A DNA stretch of 48,595 bases from Bacteroidales bacterium (GCA_024400755.1 JAKSMG010000003.1:1-48595), one strand, 5' to 3'. Positions 1 to 8,456 are shown, counted from the first letter of the stretch. Notes: generated from the letters alone by a model not told the origin. Program-made: numbers and translations.

Positions 1-496
1 AATCATTTCTATATGCGGCTCTGTCGCTGTAATACAGCCCATTAAGGGTGAATTGTCGGGTCGAACTATCCCGATAAACCAGTTGGGCGGGAATGTTCAG
101 CCACACTTCTTTCTTATTTTTGTCTAATTCGACAAAGAGCGACCTTGCCGGCATATTGAACAAGTCCGCGTTTGTCAGTTCCGTGCTATCGGTCGTGGTG
201 GCGGAAAATAGGTTTTCATCAACCTGTGTTAAAGTGATTTGAGACTGCAGTTCACATAAGTTCCCTCGTCCCTGACAATTTAGATGAATCCATTTACCAT
301 TCACACAAACACATCCCGGACAATTTTCTCCAGAATGACCAATCTGAAGGTTTATTATGTAATCTGCAGGACTTTTAGATGAGTCAATTATTTTTTCCAC
401 TGCGGGAAAATGTTGTACTAGATCACCTTGATTATGGGTCTTTTGACACGACATTAACAATAAAAACAATGACAATAATAAAACAAAAAGTTTCAT
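1..496 (-). CDS. Lipoprotein of unknown function, C-terminus beyond left edge
   Basis: The reading frame is open from an ATG at 496 to the left edge, giving about 165 residues, so the C-terminus lies outside the window. The N-terminus is a lipoprotein signal: MKLFVLLLSLFLLLMSC, a basic start, a leucine-rich core and then Cys17, followed by QKTHNQ. The mature part has a cysteine cluster around residues 59-82 (CPGCVC, then two more Cys), which could bind a metal or form disulfides. I do not recognise the family. The gene diverges from the LytTR regulator at 793. No clear TAnnTTTG promoter was found upstream of it. It is probably anchored in the inner or outer membrane facing the periplasm; this follows only from the signal. 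Confidence 0.75.
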   Translation of the reverse strand, partial: MKLFVLLLSLFLLLMSCQKTHNQGDLVQHFPAVEKIIDSSKSPADYIINLQIGHSGENCPGCVCVNGKWIHLNCQGRGNLCELQSQITLTQVDENLFSATTTDSTELTNADLFNMPARSLFVELDKNKKEVWLNIPAQLVYRDSSTRQFTLNGLYYSDRAAYRND

Positions 497-718
497 AATT
501 TTATTTTTTTGAAATTATCCTGTTAAATTTTGAGTTGCCTCCGAGTTTCTGCTATTACTTTATCCTTTTTTCACTTTTTTACTTTATAACAAGCGTTACA
601 TCGTTATTATGGCATAGCAAATAATATAAGCTTTATTAAATTTTCATTGATTTCAATTTTCAAAATTGCTATTTCCTCAACAATTATCCAATACGTTTTT
701 ATCATCCAAAACCAAAAG

Positions 719-740
719 GTGACGAAAAAGTGACGAAAAA
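719..740 (+). repeat. Perfect tandem 11-bp direct repeat, candidate operator
   Basis: GTGACGAAAAA occurs twice head to tail, at 719-729 and 730-740, about one helical turn apart. The pair ends 23 bases before the -7 box at 764-771 that drives the LytTR regulator gene. LytTR proteins typically bind tandem direct repeats at such spacing, so an autoregulatory site is a reasonable guess. The rest of the 497-718 divergent intergenic region is AT-rich and shows nothing else I can name. Confidence 0.4.
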
Positions 741-763
741 TCAAAAGTGGCACGATAAATTGT

Positions 764-771
764 TATATTTG
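764..771 (+). promoter_or_regulatory. Bacteroidota -7 box (TATATTTG) for the LytTR membrane regulator
   Basis: TATATTTG matches the TAnnTTTG consensus and lies 21 bases before the ATG at 793. It shows that the in-frame GTG at 730 is not the start, because transcription would begin downstream of it. No convincing -33 TTG was seen. Confidence 0.6.
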
Positions 772-792
772 CACATTCAATTATCGTTATTA

Positions 793-1953
793 ATGAAAAA
801 GAATTCACTTGTTATTTGGGTAATCATACATGTTTTGTTTGCCGTTGGAATTATTGTTGTTTTTGGACGTTTTTGCTATTTGCGTCCTGGTGCTTACGGG
901 GCATTTTATAAGGAATATATTACTGGGGCAATAGCTGTAGCTATGCTGTATCTCAATTATTTAATACTTATACCTCAACTGTTTTTGCGGCGCAGGTTCT
1001 TGTTGTTTTGGTTTTTGGCAATGGCATCTGTTTTCTTATCCGTTGGTGCCGAGTACCTGTTGGTGAAAGACAACGTTTTGTCGCTCATTCGGCATTCAAT
1101 CAACGATCCTTCGCAAATAAAGGATATTATGCTATTTGATTTTGCCTTTGTCTTTCTGCGCAATCTCGGATTGTTCTGCTTCTTCTTTATTCTCAAGATG
1201 TTGGAATATAGTCGAATGGAAAATAAGGACATCCAAAAGGCTATCAGTAAAATGGAGGGCGCATTATTGGTAAAGGATGAAAACCACAACGACTATTTTG
1301 TCAAACTGAATCAGATTATTTATGTCTGCCAAGACCAAAACTACGCATTTATCTACACTGACGAACAAAAATTTCACAAAAAATGTTCGCTGTCAACGAT
1401 AGAAGGACTTATTGACTCTAAGGCGTTTATACGAATCAGCAGGAACTGTATTATCAATGCCGCCAAAATTGAATCCTACGATGGCAGGGCCGTTACGATG
1501 AGGCATTCGGAAAATGAGAGTATTTGCTTTGTTGTTTCGGATTATGCAAAAGAGAAACTTCAAAATCTTGCCTATCGGGAAAAGATATATCAGACGTTTC
1601 TCTCAACTGAAAGAAGTCCAATGCCCCAAACAGGCTCTGAAACAGAAAATGGCACGATAAATTCCGATTTGGCATTACAAATTGACCATTCTGATGACGA
1701 AAAAGAAGATTTTGGCACAATAAATTTGACGGATTTGGAAGAATTTTCCAAAATTTTTGCCGAAGACGAGGACTACAAAACCATCATTTTGCACATTGCC
1801 GAACTCGGTCCCGTGAGTGCTGTTGACTTGTCTGAACTTCTCAATATTCCTCTCCGCACGGTGGCAAGGAAAATTAAATTGCTTAAGGAAAAAGGTGTTG
1901 TCGAATTTGCGGGAGCCAAGAAGAACGGTGGCTATGTGCTAAAAAAGCAGTGA
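793..1953 (+). CDS. Membrane-anchored LytTR transcriptional regulator with C-terminal winged helix
   Basis: This is a 386-residue protein if started at ATG 793, just after a good -7 box. An upstream GTG at 730 would precede the promoter. Four hydrophobic segments lie at about residues 6-26, 43-63, 68-88 and 118-138. A LytTR DNA-binding domain follows at about 155-255, with the familiar pattern IIYVCQDQNYAFIYT and FIRISRNCIINAAKI. After an acidic linker comes a second DNA-binding-like segment at about 315-385 (AVDLSELLNIPLRTVARKIK, then a basic wing ending NGGYVL), resembling a MarR/IclR-type winged helix. Membrane-bound LytTR proteins without a kinase are common in Bacteroidota. The added C-terminal winged helix is unusual. 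Signal and targets are unknown; the tandem repeat upstream suggests autoregulation. Confidence 0.8.
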   Translation: MKKNSLVIWVIIHVLFAVGIIVVFGRFCYLRPGAYGAFYKEYITGAIAVAMLYLNYLILIPQLFLRRRFLLFWFLAMASVFLSVGAEYLLVKDNVLSLIRHSINDPSQIKDIMLFDFAFVFLRNLGLFCFFFILKMLEYSRMENKDIQKAISKMEGALLVKDENHNDYFVKLNQIIYVCQDQNYAFIYTDEQKFHKKCSLSTIEGLIDSKAFIRISRNCIINAAKIESYDGRAVTMRHSENESICFVVSDYAKEKLQNLAYREKIYQTFLSTERSPMPQTGSETENGTINSDLALQIDHSDDEKEDFGTINLTDLEEFSKIFAEDEDYKTIILHIAELGPVSAVDLSELLNIPLRTVARKIKLLKEKGVVEFAGAKKNGGYVLKKQ

Positions 1954-2009
1954 AATGGCTGATAGCGTTTAAATTTTCGGCGGTTGGCGTTGATTTCAAA
2001 ACTTTTGTG

Positions 2010-2017
2010 TAAGTTTG
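2010..2017 (+). promoter_or_regulatory. -7 box (TAAGTTTG) for murF-alr
   Basis: TAAGTTTG followed by CAC lies 22 bases before the chosen ATG at 2040. A TTG near 1990-1992, 17 bases upstream, could serve as the -33 element. Confidence 0.65.
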
Positions 2018-2039
2018 CACATTCATATTATTGACGACA

Positions 2040-4502
2040 ATGCTTACCATTTCACAAATAAGAGACCTCTGCCAACCATTGGCCAGTCAACTAAATGCAG
2101 ACAATCCTGAAATCGAATACCTGGCTTTTGACAGCCGCAATATCGCGGTTCCTTCAAAAACCCTCTTTTTTGCTATCACCACCTCAAAAAATGACGGCCA
2201 TCATTACATTGGAGAACTGATTCAAAAGGGTGTGCGAAATTTCATTGTTACACGGACTATCGAGCAGTTTGCCCAATATCCCGAAGCTTCTTTTATCCAG
2301 GTGAAGGACGCGGTATGCGCATTGCAGGCCATTGCGGCTCATCATCGACAGCAATTTGCTTATCCCGTGGTGGGCATCACCGGCAGTAACGGCAAAACCA
2401 TCGTCAAAGAATGGCTTAGCCAAATGCTCGTGCCGGAATATCACGTGGTTAAAAGTCCAAACAGCTACAATTCGCAAATCGGCGTTCCACTTTCAGTATG
2501 GCAAATGAATGAACGGCATAATCTGGCGATTTTTGAGGCCGGTATTTCAAAACCAGACGAAATGGAAAAGATTGCCGAAGTCATCAAACCCACTATCGGT
2601 ATATTGACCAATATTGGGGCGGCTCATGATGGCTTTTTCCAAAATAAAGAGGAAAAGTTGATTGAAAAGGCCAAATTGTTCAATCATTGTCAGACCATTA
2701 TCTACAATGCTGATAATCAAATGATTGATGATTTTTTCAGTCAAAACGACCGCTTCCATAATCGTACAATCTCTTGGGGGAAAAAGGATGGGGCGAATTT
2801 TCACATAGACTTTATCAACCACACCGATTTCCATACGATGGTGTCGCTCAATCAGCAACTCATCGACATTCCTTTTAGCGATGCGGGTTCCGTTGAGAAC
2901 GCCCTGCACGCGTCAGTTTTGTTGCTGCACTTGGGCTTTTCCGCTTCACAAATCAATCAAAAACTGTCCCAGTTGTCTCCTGTTTCTATGCGTATGGAAA
3001 TGAAAGAGGGTATTCAGAACTCGGTCATTATCAACGATACTTATAGTCTGGATATGAGTTCCTTGCGTATTGCCTTGGACTTTATGAACGCCCAAACGCA
3101 GCTCGTTAGGAAGACTGTCATCATTTCTGATTTTGAACAGGCGGGAGATTTCGATGAGGCGGATTATCAGTCTATCAATAATCTATTGATTCATAAGGGA
3201 ATTACGAGACTGATTGCGGTAGGAAGAAAGTTTTGCGAACATCGATCCGCTTTTCACTTCGCAGAACAGAGCTTTTATCAAAATACTGCCGACTTATTAA
3301 GTAATTTGCATCAGGAGCCGTTCCAGCAGGAGGTGATTTTGGTTAAGGGGGCACGCAGTTACCAATTTGAGCAAGTGGTGGAAGCTCTGCAATATAAGAC
3401 GCACCGGACAGTGCTGAATGTGAGTTTGCCGGCTCTCGTCAATAATTTAAACTACTATCGTTCGTTGTTGCAGCCCAACACCAAAATGGTGGCAATGGTG
3501 AAAGCACAATCTTACGGTCTGGGCGATGCCGAACTGATTAATGAATTGATTTACCACAATATAGATTATCTGGCTGTGGCTTATACCGACGAGGGAGTTC
3601 GTCTGCGTAAGCGAAACATCAATCGGCCGATTATCGTGCTGGGTGCCGAAGCGCATAGTTTCGAGGCCATGATCAATTATAACTTGGAACCTGAAATATT
3701 TAACTTCCATTATCTTCATAAATTGGCGGAATTGCTCAAGCTACATCCCGAAATTCAGTCATTCAATATTCATATTAAATTGGATACGGGAATGCACCGT
3801 TTGGGTTTTGACGAACAGGATTTACCCTCATTGGTCGCACTGATCAAGCAACATCCAAAATTGAAGATTTGCTCGATTTTCTCCCATCTGACTGCCGCCG
3901 AAGATCCTGATGAAGATGAGTTTACCCGCCATCAAATCGCATTGTTCGATAAAATGAGCAGTTATCTGACAACCCAATTCGATTATCCTATTCTTCGACA
4001 TATTTTGAATTCCGCCGGCATTTCCCGTTTCCCGGAAGCCCAGTTTGACATGGTCCGTTTAGGAATAGGCCTCTATGGATTTTCGTCAGTACCACAAGAT
4101 AAAAAACACTTGCAAAATACCGTCACCTTGAAAACTGTCGTTACGCAAGTCAAGAAAATACCTGCAAACGAAACCATTGGCTACAACCGTTCCTATAAAA
4201 CCTACCAAGAAAGTCAAATCGCCATTGTTCCGATTGGCTATGCTGATGGTTTTCCCCGCGAATTGGGAAATGGAATCGGAAAAGTATTTATCGCCGGCCA
4301 CTTGGTGCCCATCGTCGGCAAGATCTGTATGGATATGTGTATGGTTGACGTCACGGGACTTTCTGTACAGGAAGGTGACGAAGTCATTATCTACGGCGAT
4401 GTCAATCCCGTGGATAAAGTGGCTTCATCCATCCACCGAATACCTTACGAATTACTTACCTCTATTTCCAAGCGAGTACAGCGAATCTATATTAAAGACT
4501 AA
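2040..4502 (+). CDS. murF-alr: Bifunctional UDP-MurNAc-tripeptide:D-Ala-D-Ala ligase / alanine racemase
   Basis: This cytoplasmic peptidoglycan-precursor enzyme has 820 residues. The N-terminal half (about 1-450) is MurF, an ATP-dependent Mur ligase with the P-loop GITGSNGKT near residue 115. It adds D-Ala-D-Ala to the UDP-MurNAc-tripeptide. The C-terminal half (about 455-820) is a PLP-dependent alanine racemase: the PLP lysine is K488 in MVKAQSYG, the catalytic tyrosine is Y715 in ETIGYNRSY, and IGYADGFPRE follows. Fusion of the enzyme that makes D-Ala with the one that uses the dipeptide is characteristic of Bacteroidota. The start was set at ATG 2040 rather than the in-frame TTG at 2031 because it is the first ATG after the promoter. 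The stop directly abuts the stop of the convergent sigma factor gene, with no terminator between them. Confidence 0.95.
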   Translation: MLTISQIRDLCQPLASQLNADNPEIEYLAFDSRNIAVPSKTLFFAITTSKNDGHHYIGELIQKGVRNFIVTRTIEQFAQYPEASFIQVKDAVCALQAIAAHHRQQFAYPVVGITGSNGKTIVKEWLSQMLVPEYHVVKSPNSYNSQIGVPLSVWQMNERHNLAIFEAGISKPDEMEKIAEVIKPTIGILTNIGAAHDGFFQNKEEKLIEKAKLFNHCQTIIYNADNQMIDDFFSQNDRFHNRTISWGKKDGANFHIDFINHTDFHTMVSLNQQLIDIPFSDAGSVENALHASVLLLHLGFSASQINQKLSQLSPVSMRMEMKEGIQNSVIINDTYSLDMSSLRIALDFMNAQTQLVRKTVIISDFEQAGDFDEADYQSINNLLIHKGITRLIAVGRKFCEHRSAFHFAEQSFYQNTADLLSNLHQEPFQQEVILVKGARSYQFEQVVEALQYKTHRTVLNVSLPALVNNLNYYRSLLQPNTKMVAMVKAQSYGLGDAELINELIYHNIDYLAVAYTDEGVRLRKRNINRPIIVLGAEAHSFEAMINYNLEPEIFNFHYLHKLAELLKLHPEIQSFNIHIKLDTGMHRLGFDEQDLPSLVALIKQHPKLKICSIFSHLTAAEDPDEDEFTRHQIALFDKMSSYLTTQFDYPILRHILNSAGISRFPEAQFDMVRLGIGLYGFSSVPQDKKHLQNTVTLKTVVTQVKKIPANETIGYNRSYKTYQESQIAIVPIGYADGFPRELGNGIGKVFIAGHLVPIVGKICMDMCMVDVTGLSVQEGDEVIIYGDVNPVDKVASSIHRIPYELLTSISKRVQRIYIKD

Positions 4503-5366
4503 CTATAGGTAGAACTTCAAATTACGTGCTTTCGCTTCCTGTTTGAGACGCTTCAAGGCACGTTCCTTCAATTGACGTACACGTTCTCGAGACAAACCCA
4601 CCGTATCACCGATTTCATCCAAGGTAAATTCGTGATTAACCCCTATTCCAAAGAACAACCTGATAATCTCGCTTTCTTTGTCACTCAATGCTTTATTCAA
4701 TATCTCGTTTATTTCAGAAGAAAGGGATTCGCTAATCAGTTTATCATCCGTATCTTTTTCATTATTATATATAAATGTATCTGAAAACTTCGTGTCGTCA
4801 TCGGGAGATACCGGAGAATCCATTGACTGCGGATGGTTATTGATCTTCAGAATTTCATTCACCTTTTCAATCGGCAAATCCATTGCTTCCGCCACTTCCT
4901 CATTGGTAGGAGTACGTTGAAAAACCTGCTCCAAACGAGCCATTTCCTTTTTCATCTTATTAATCGTACCCACTTGATTCAACGGCAAACGAACGATACG
5001 CGACTGATCGGCAATAGCTTGGCAAATGGCTTGACGAATCCACCATACCGCGTATGAAATAAACTTGAAACCACGGGTTTCATCAAAACGCTTGGCTGCC
5101 TTAATCAAACCGATATTGCCTTCATTAATTAAATCCGGCAAAGTTATCCCCTGGTTCTGATACTGCTTGGCCACGGAAACCACGAAACGCAAATTGGCCT
5201 TCGTCAACTTATCCAACGCCTCTTGGTCACCCATTCTAATGCGTCGTGCCAATTCCACCTCTTCTTCGGCAGTAATCATTTGTTCTTTACCAATATCTGC
5301 CAAAAAACGATCCAACGAAGCCGTTTCTCTATTGGTAATGGATTTCGAAATTTTTAATTGTCTCAT
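4503..5366 (-). CDS. rpoD: Primary-type (RpoD/SigA family) RNA polymerase sigma factor
   Basis: This 287-residue sigma-70 protein begins [20 protein letters not shown], the typical start of Bacteroidota RpoD, which lacks the long region 1.1. Region 1.2 is followed by region 2 ([16 protein letters not shown], then [18 protein letters not shown] and [13 protein letters not shown]), region 3 ([11 protein letters not shown]) and a region 4 helix-turn-helix ([20 protein letters not shown]). The segment between regions 3 and 4 and the C-terminal tail ([13 protein letters not shown]) differ somewhat from what I remember of Bacteroides RpoD. It could therefore be a second primary-like paralogue rather than the sole housekeeping factor. 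It follows htrA by 24 bases on the same strand, so the two are probably cotranscribed. Its product would recognise the TAnnTTTG promoters seen throughout the window. Confidence 0.9.
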   Translation of the reverse strand: MRQLKISKSITNRETASLDRFLADIGKEQMITAEEEVELARRIRMGDQEALDKLTKANLRFVVSVAKQYQNQGITLPDLINEGNIGLIKAAKRFDETRGFKFISYAVWWIRQAICQAIADQSRIVRLPLNQVGTINKMKKEMARLEQVFQRTPTNEEVAEAMDLPIEKVNEILKINNHPQSMDSPVSPDDDTKFSDTFIYNNEKDTDDKLISESLSSEINEILNKALSDKESEIIRLFFGIGVNHEFTLDEIGDTVGLSRERVRQLKERALKRLKQEAKARNLKFYL

Positions 5367-5390
5367 ATAGAGTATTTTAATTGTTCATAA

Positions 5391-6803
5391 TTAAGATAAT
5401 TGAATAGTATAAGTGTATTTGTAATAACCATTGTCATAAACTCCTTCTATAGAAATGAATTTTTCCTTGTTATTCAGCAAAAACTTATTTAAATCTTCTT
5501 TATTAGAAATAACACGATTATTAATGATAGTTATAACAAAACCTTTTTTCACGCCGGCCTGTTTAAGCAAACCTTCTCCCACATCCGTCACTTTCACCCC
5601 GCCAGTGATACGATAATAATTCAAATCGCGCTTACTAAGATCTGCATACGAACCGCCCAATATGTTTTCCGCATTGATGGACGACTGTGTGATAATATCG
5701 GTGTCTCCTTTACGATTGAGCAACTGGATATATTTCACATCTTCTTTTCCCAAATGCAGAATAGACAACTTGACTGTTTCACCCGGGGAACTCTGCATTA
5801 ATATTTCACGCAATTCGGAAGAAGAATTTACTTTTATATCATTGACTGCCAAAATGATATCTTCTTCTGACAATCCACTCTTCCGGGCAGCACCGTCTTC
5901 ATTAATTTGAGCCACCAAAACGCCATTCATATTAGGCAGCTGCATTTCCGCCGCCTTTTGGGGAGTGATGTCCATAATCGCCACCCCTATGAAAGCCCGC
6001 TGAACCACCCCATATTCCCGTAAATCGTGAGCCACTTTCCGAGCCACGTTGGAAGGTATGGCAAAAGAATAACCCGTATAATAGCCGTTGCCGGAAGCGA
6101 TGGCAGAATTTATCCCTATCAACTCTCCACGGGCATTGACCAATGCGCCGCCACTATTGCCTTGGTTCACCGCGGCATCGGTCTGGATAAATGACTCGAT
6201 ATTGGCATTATCGTCCAAAATACTCAGGTTACGGGCCTTGGCACTCACGATACCAGCAGTCACGGTAGAAGTAAGATTGAATGGATTTCCCACTGCCAAC
6301 ACCCATTCTCCGATACGAACCTCATCAGAATTTCCGAATATCAAATAAGGGAAATTGTCACCTTCTATCTTGATAAGTGCCAAATCGGCTTCGGCATCCG
6401 TTCCAACAATCGTTGCCTGATATTCTCGCTTGTCATTTAATGTAACGGTTATTTTTTCGGCATCCTCCACCACGTGATTATTGGTAATGATATAACCATC
6501 TCCCGAAATAATCACGCCAGACCCGGCTGCTACGACCGGATACTCGCTGGGACGATCAATGCCAAAAAAATGTTCCCAAAAAGAACCGCTAAAATAACTA
6601 TCCCAAGCGGAATTTTTCTGAATAAACTCCGTTTTTATGTGAACAACGGCCTGTATAGAATGCTCCGCGGCCGCAGTTAAGTCCACATATTGAAAATTTT
6701 TGGAAGAATTTGAAGTAATTTTACCATTGTCGCTTTGGGCAAAAATACACCCTATAGAAAATAGTAAAACGCTGATTAATAGTACTTTTTGAATTTTCTT
6801 CAT
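5391..6803 (-). CDS. htrA: HtrA/DegP-family periplasmic serine protease
   Basis: This 470-residue S1C protease has an N-terminal signal peptide (MKKIQKVLLISVLLFSIGCI, likely cleaved after FAQ). The catalytic triad is intact: H110 in TNNHVVEDA, D140 in DADLALIKI-like context (EADLALIKI) and S217 in GNSGGA. A PDZ domain lies at about 270-362, and a second, more divergent one fills about 385-468. The family degrades or refolds damaged envelope proteins in the periplasm. The sigma factor gene follows 24 bases downstream on the same strand. No clean TAnnTTTG box was found in front of the ATG, so its promoter remains unidentified. DegP and DegQ cannot be told apart from sequence alone. Confidence 0.93.
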   Translation of the reverse strand: MKKIQKVLLISVLLFSIGCIFAQSDNGKITSNSSKNFQYVDLTAAAEHSIQAVVHIKTEFIQKNSAWDSYFSGSFWEHFFGIDRPSEYPVVAAGSGVIISGDGYIITNNHVVEDAEKITVTLNDKREYQATIVGTDAEADLALIKIEGDNFPYLIFGNSDEVRIGEWVLAVGNPFNLTSTVTAGIVSAKARNLSILDDNANIESFIQTDAAVNQGNSGGALVNARGELIGINSAIASGNGYYTGYSFAIPSNVARKVAHDLREYGVVQRAFIGVAIMDITPQKAAEMQLPNMNGVLVAQINEDGAARKSGLSEEDIILAVNDIKVNSSSELREILMQSSPGETVKLSILHLGKEDVKYIQLLNRKGDTDIITQSSINAENILGGSYADLSKRDLNYYRITGGVKVTDVGEGLLKQAGVKKGFVITIINNRVISNKEDLNKFLLNNKEKFISIEGVYDNGYYKYTYTIQLS

Positions 6804-6886
6804 GGTTTTAAGCTCCTATAATAAACAACATAGTAATAATAATAGACTAATGTAAAACGCAATAGTTTAATAAAAAGTATAAATAT

Positions 6887-6920
6887 TTTGGCGATGGTAT
6901 TATTTTTTTTTATATTTTTG
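6887..6920 (+). promoter_or_regulatory. rplU-rpmA promoter (TTTG -33, TATTTTTG -7)
   Basis: TTTG at 6887-6890 and TATTTTTG at 6913-6920, followed by CAA, are separated by 22 bases. This fits the Bacteroidota housekeeping promoter well. The rplU ATG is 37 bases downstream. Confidence 0.75.
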
Positions 6921-6957
6921 CAACCCAAAAAATTATTAACCAAAAAAATCAATCACA

Positions 6958-7269
6958 ATGTACGCAATCGTAGAAATAGCAGGGCAACAATTTAAGATTG
7001 AACAAGGCCGCAAGGTTTATGTTCACCGCCTCAAAGCTGAAGAAGGTTCGCAAGTAAAATTCGACCGCGTTATGCTTGTTGATAATGACGGTGCCGTAAA
7101 AGTTGGTACTCCCACCGTTGCTGGTGCAGAAGTAACCGCTACCGTTGTTAACCACATTAAAGGCGACAAAGTTCTTGTTTTCAAGAAGAAAAGAAGAAAA
7201 GGTTATCAAAAAATGAATGGTCATCGTCAATATTTGACCACTTTGAAGATTGATTCTATCAACTTCTAA
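6958..7269 (+). CDS. rplU: 50S ribosomal protein L21
   Basis: The protein has 103 residues, the usual length for L21, and starts [19 protein letters not shown]. The C-terminal basic stretch [16 protein letters not shown] is the hallmark of the family and contacts 23S rRNA in the large subunit. It is the first gene of a two-gene operon, with rpmA 30 bases downstream and a strong promoter upstream. The order rplU-rpmA is conserved across bacteria. Confidence 0.98.
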   Translation: MYAIVEIAGQQFKIEQGRKVYVHRLKAEEGSQVKFDRVMLVDNDGAVKVGTPTVAGAEVTATVVNHIKGDKVLVFKKKRRKGYQKMNGHRQYLTTLKIDSINF

Positions 7270-7299
7270 TTTAGTATTAACGAATAAAAATTATTAGAT

Positions 7300-7563
7300 A
7301 TGGCTCATAAAAAAGGTGTCGGTAGTTCTCAGAACGGTCGTGAATCCCACAGCAAGCGCTTAGGCGTTAAGATTTTTGGCGGTCAAGTTGCCAAAGCCGG
7401 TAACATTATTATTCGTCAAAGAGGTACAGTTCACAATCCTGGTTTGAATGTTGGTATGGGTAAAGATCATACCTTATTCGCATTGATTGACGGAACCGTT
7501 ATTTTCAAAAAAGGTAGAAAAGGAAGATCTTATGTTTCTGTGCAACCTATTGCAGAAGCATAA
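7300..7563 (+). CDS. rpmA: 50S ribosomal protein L27
   Basis: The protein has 87 residues and begins [20 protein letters not shown], the conserved flexible N-terminus that reaches towards the peptidyl transferase centre. The motif GVKIFGGQ and the internal RQRGT stretch are also typical. There is no N-terminal extension of the kind processed in Firmicutes. It is second in the rplU operon and is followed by an intrinsic terminator. Confidence 0.98.
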   Translation: MAHKKGVGSSQNGRESHSKRLGVKIFGGQVAKAGNIIIRQRGTVHNPGLNVGMGKDHTLFALIDGTVIFKKGRKGRSYVSVQPIAEA

Positions 7564-7589
7564 TTTTTGTTCATAATGTTTGATTGGAT

Positions 7590-7619
7590 GGCCCGGCTCC
7601 CCGCTGGGCCGTTTTTTTT
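7590..7619 (+). terminator. Intrinsic terminator of rplU-rpmA
   Basis: A GC-rich hairpin, GGCCCGGC / GCTGGGCC with a short C-rich loop, is followed by eight T residues. The T-run reaches the stop codon of the convergent rseC gene at 7618-7620. Confidence 0.85.
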
Positions 7620-8040
7620 ATTCTTTCTTTACCACATAAAACACAAAATCATTCGTAAGTTTGCGATCCAATTTTTTGACAACCAAATAATATATTGCTG
7701 TCAATGCCAATGCCACTATCACACTGAGCCAATCAATGCGGGTGAGCGCATAACAACCAAACAAACCCAGGAGCAAAACCACGCACGGCAAACCGTAGCC
7801 CAACAGTACCGCCTTGCGGGCAAGATGCTGCTTCATTTGCAAATTTACCGATTCTCCAATTTGGAAAACTTCTCCAGAAATATTTTGGGCTTCTACGAGT
7901 TCATTTTTCTTTTCCGTAATATTACATAAACTTTTCGCCGCACAGCCGCCACAGGCCGAACTCACCACGATTTCTACCCAAATGTGATTTTCCTGTATTT
8001 TTCTGACAATTCCTTCTTTACAAACCTGATCTTCCATCAT
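7618..8040 (-). CDS. rseC: RseC/MucC-family membrane protein (SoxR-reducing type)
   Basis: This 140-residue protein has an N-terminal domain with a cysteine cluster, CGGCAAKSLC at about residues 30-39. Two hydrophobic helices follow at about 78-98 and 103-121, and then a basic tail. This is the RseC/MucC family layout. Members are tied either to sigma-E control or to the Rnf-type redox complex that reduces SoxR; in many Bacteroidota the gene sits in front of rnf. Here no rnf gene is adjacent, and the gene stands alone between rpmA and a small lipoprotein. The start is ambiguous between consecutive Met codons at 8040 and 8037. A promoter lies immediately upstream. Confidence 0.85.
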   Translation of the reverse strand: MMEDQVCKEGIVRKIQENHIWVEIVVSSACGGCAAKSLCNITEKKNELVEAQNISGEVFQIGESVNLQMKQHLARKAVLLGYGLPCVVLLLGLFGCYALTRIDWLSVIVALALTAIYYLVVKKLDRKLTNDFVFYVVKKE

Positions 8041-8052
8041 TCATTTTTTTTG

Positions 8053-8060
8053 CAAAGATA
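8053..8060 (-). promoter_or_regulatory. -7 box (TATCTTTG) for rseC with very short leader
   Basis: On the minus strand TATCTTTG followed by C ends only 12 bases before the ATG at 8040. With a start site about seven bases past the box, the leader would be only a few bases long. Confidence 0.6.
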
Positions 8061-8114
8061 CACGATTTAATTATTTTTAACTTGATGTATTTAAAATAAC
8101 CAGAATTTATTTTG

Positions 8115-8122
8115 TATTTTTG
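8115..8122 (+). promoter_or_regulatory. -7 box (TATTTTTG) for the first small lipoprotein
   Basis: TATTTTTG followed by CC lies 45 bases before the ATG at 8168. It excludes upstream in-frame start codons of the same reading frame. Confidence 0.65.
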
Positions 8123-8167
8123 CCGTTCATTTTAACATCAATTATTAATCAATCAAAAAAAACAATT

Positions 8168-8398
8168 ATGAAAAAAGCATTATGTATTTTAGCAGCTGTT
8201 GCTATGGTAGCAATTTGTTCAACTTCTTGCAACAAGAAATGTACTTGTACTGAAACTCTTGGTGGTATTTCCACTACTTTCACTTATGATATGAATCAAG
8301 TTAAGACCGCTTGGGGTCAATATGCCAGCGATCTTAAGAAATGTAGTGATATGAACTACGAAGAAAAAGCTATCGGTTATTCAGTTAAATGTAAATAA
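8168..8398 (+). CDS. Small cysteine-rich lipoprotein, paralogue 1
   Basis: This 76-residue protein has the signal MKKALCILAAVAMVAICSTSC with the lipid-modified Cys at 21, followed by NKKCTCTE. Shared features with the 69-residue protein at 8630 are the signal sequence, the CNKxCTC opening, an internal KKCSD and a final VxCK. After removal of the lipidated cysteine, the four other cysteines shared with the paralogue could form two disulfides. I know no function for this family. It has its own promoter and terminator, so it is a monocistronic unit. The start was chosen at ATG 8168 because the signal peptide begins there and the promoter lies between it and earlier in-frame codons. Confidence 0.8.
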   Translation: MKKALCILAAVAMVAICSTSCNKKCTCTETLGGISTTFTYDMNQVKTAWGQYASDLKKCSDMNYEEKAIGYSVKCK

Positions 8399-8422
8399 TT
8401 AATTCTCTGAATAAGGAATATA

Positions 8423-8456
8423 AATGCGGTAAGGATTTTCCTTATCGCATTTTTTA
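8423..8456 (+). terminator. Intrinsic terminator of small lipoprotein 1
   Basis: The hairpin AATGCGGTAAGG / CCTTATCGCATT has a short loop and runs into a T-rich tail ending near 8456. Confidence 0.8.

Noticed and set aside
1640-1730. Repeats of GGCACGATAAATT-like sequence shared by the LytTR gene and its promoter region
   Set aside because: The copies are short, imperfect and partly explained by repeated Gly-Thr-Ile-Asn codons, so I could not tell them from chance.
4177-4512. A 111-codon plus-strand frame overlapping the end of murF-alr
   Set aside because: It lies inside a well-supported coding region in another frame and shows no recognisable motif.
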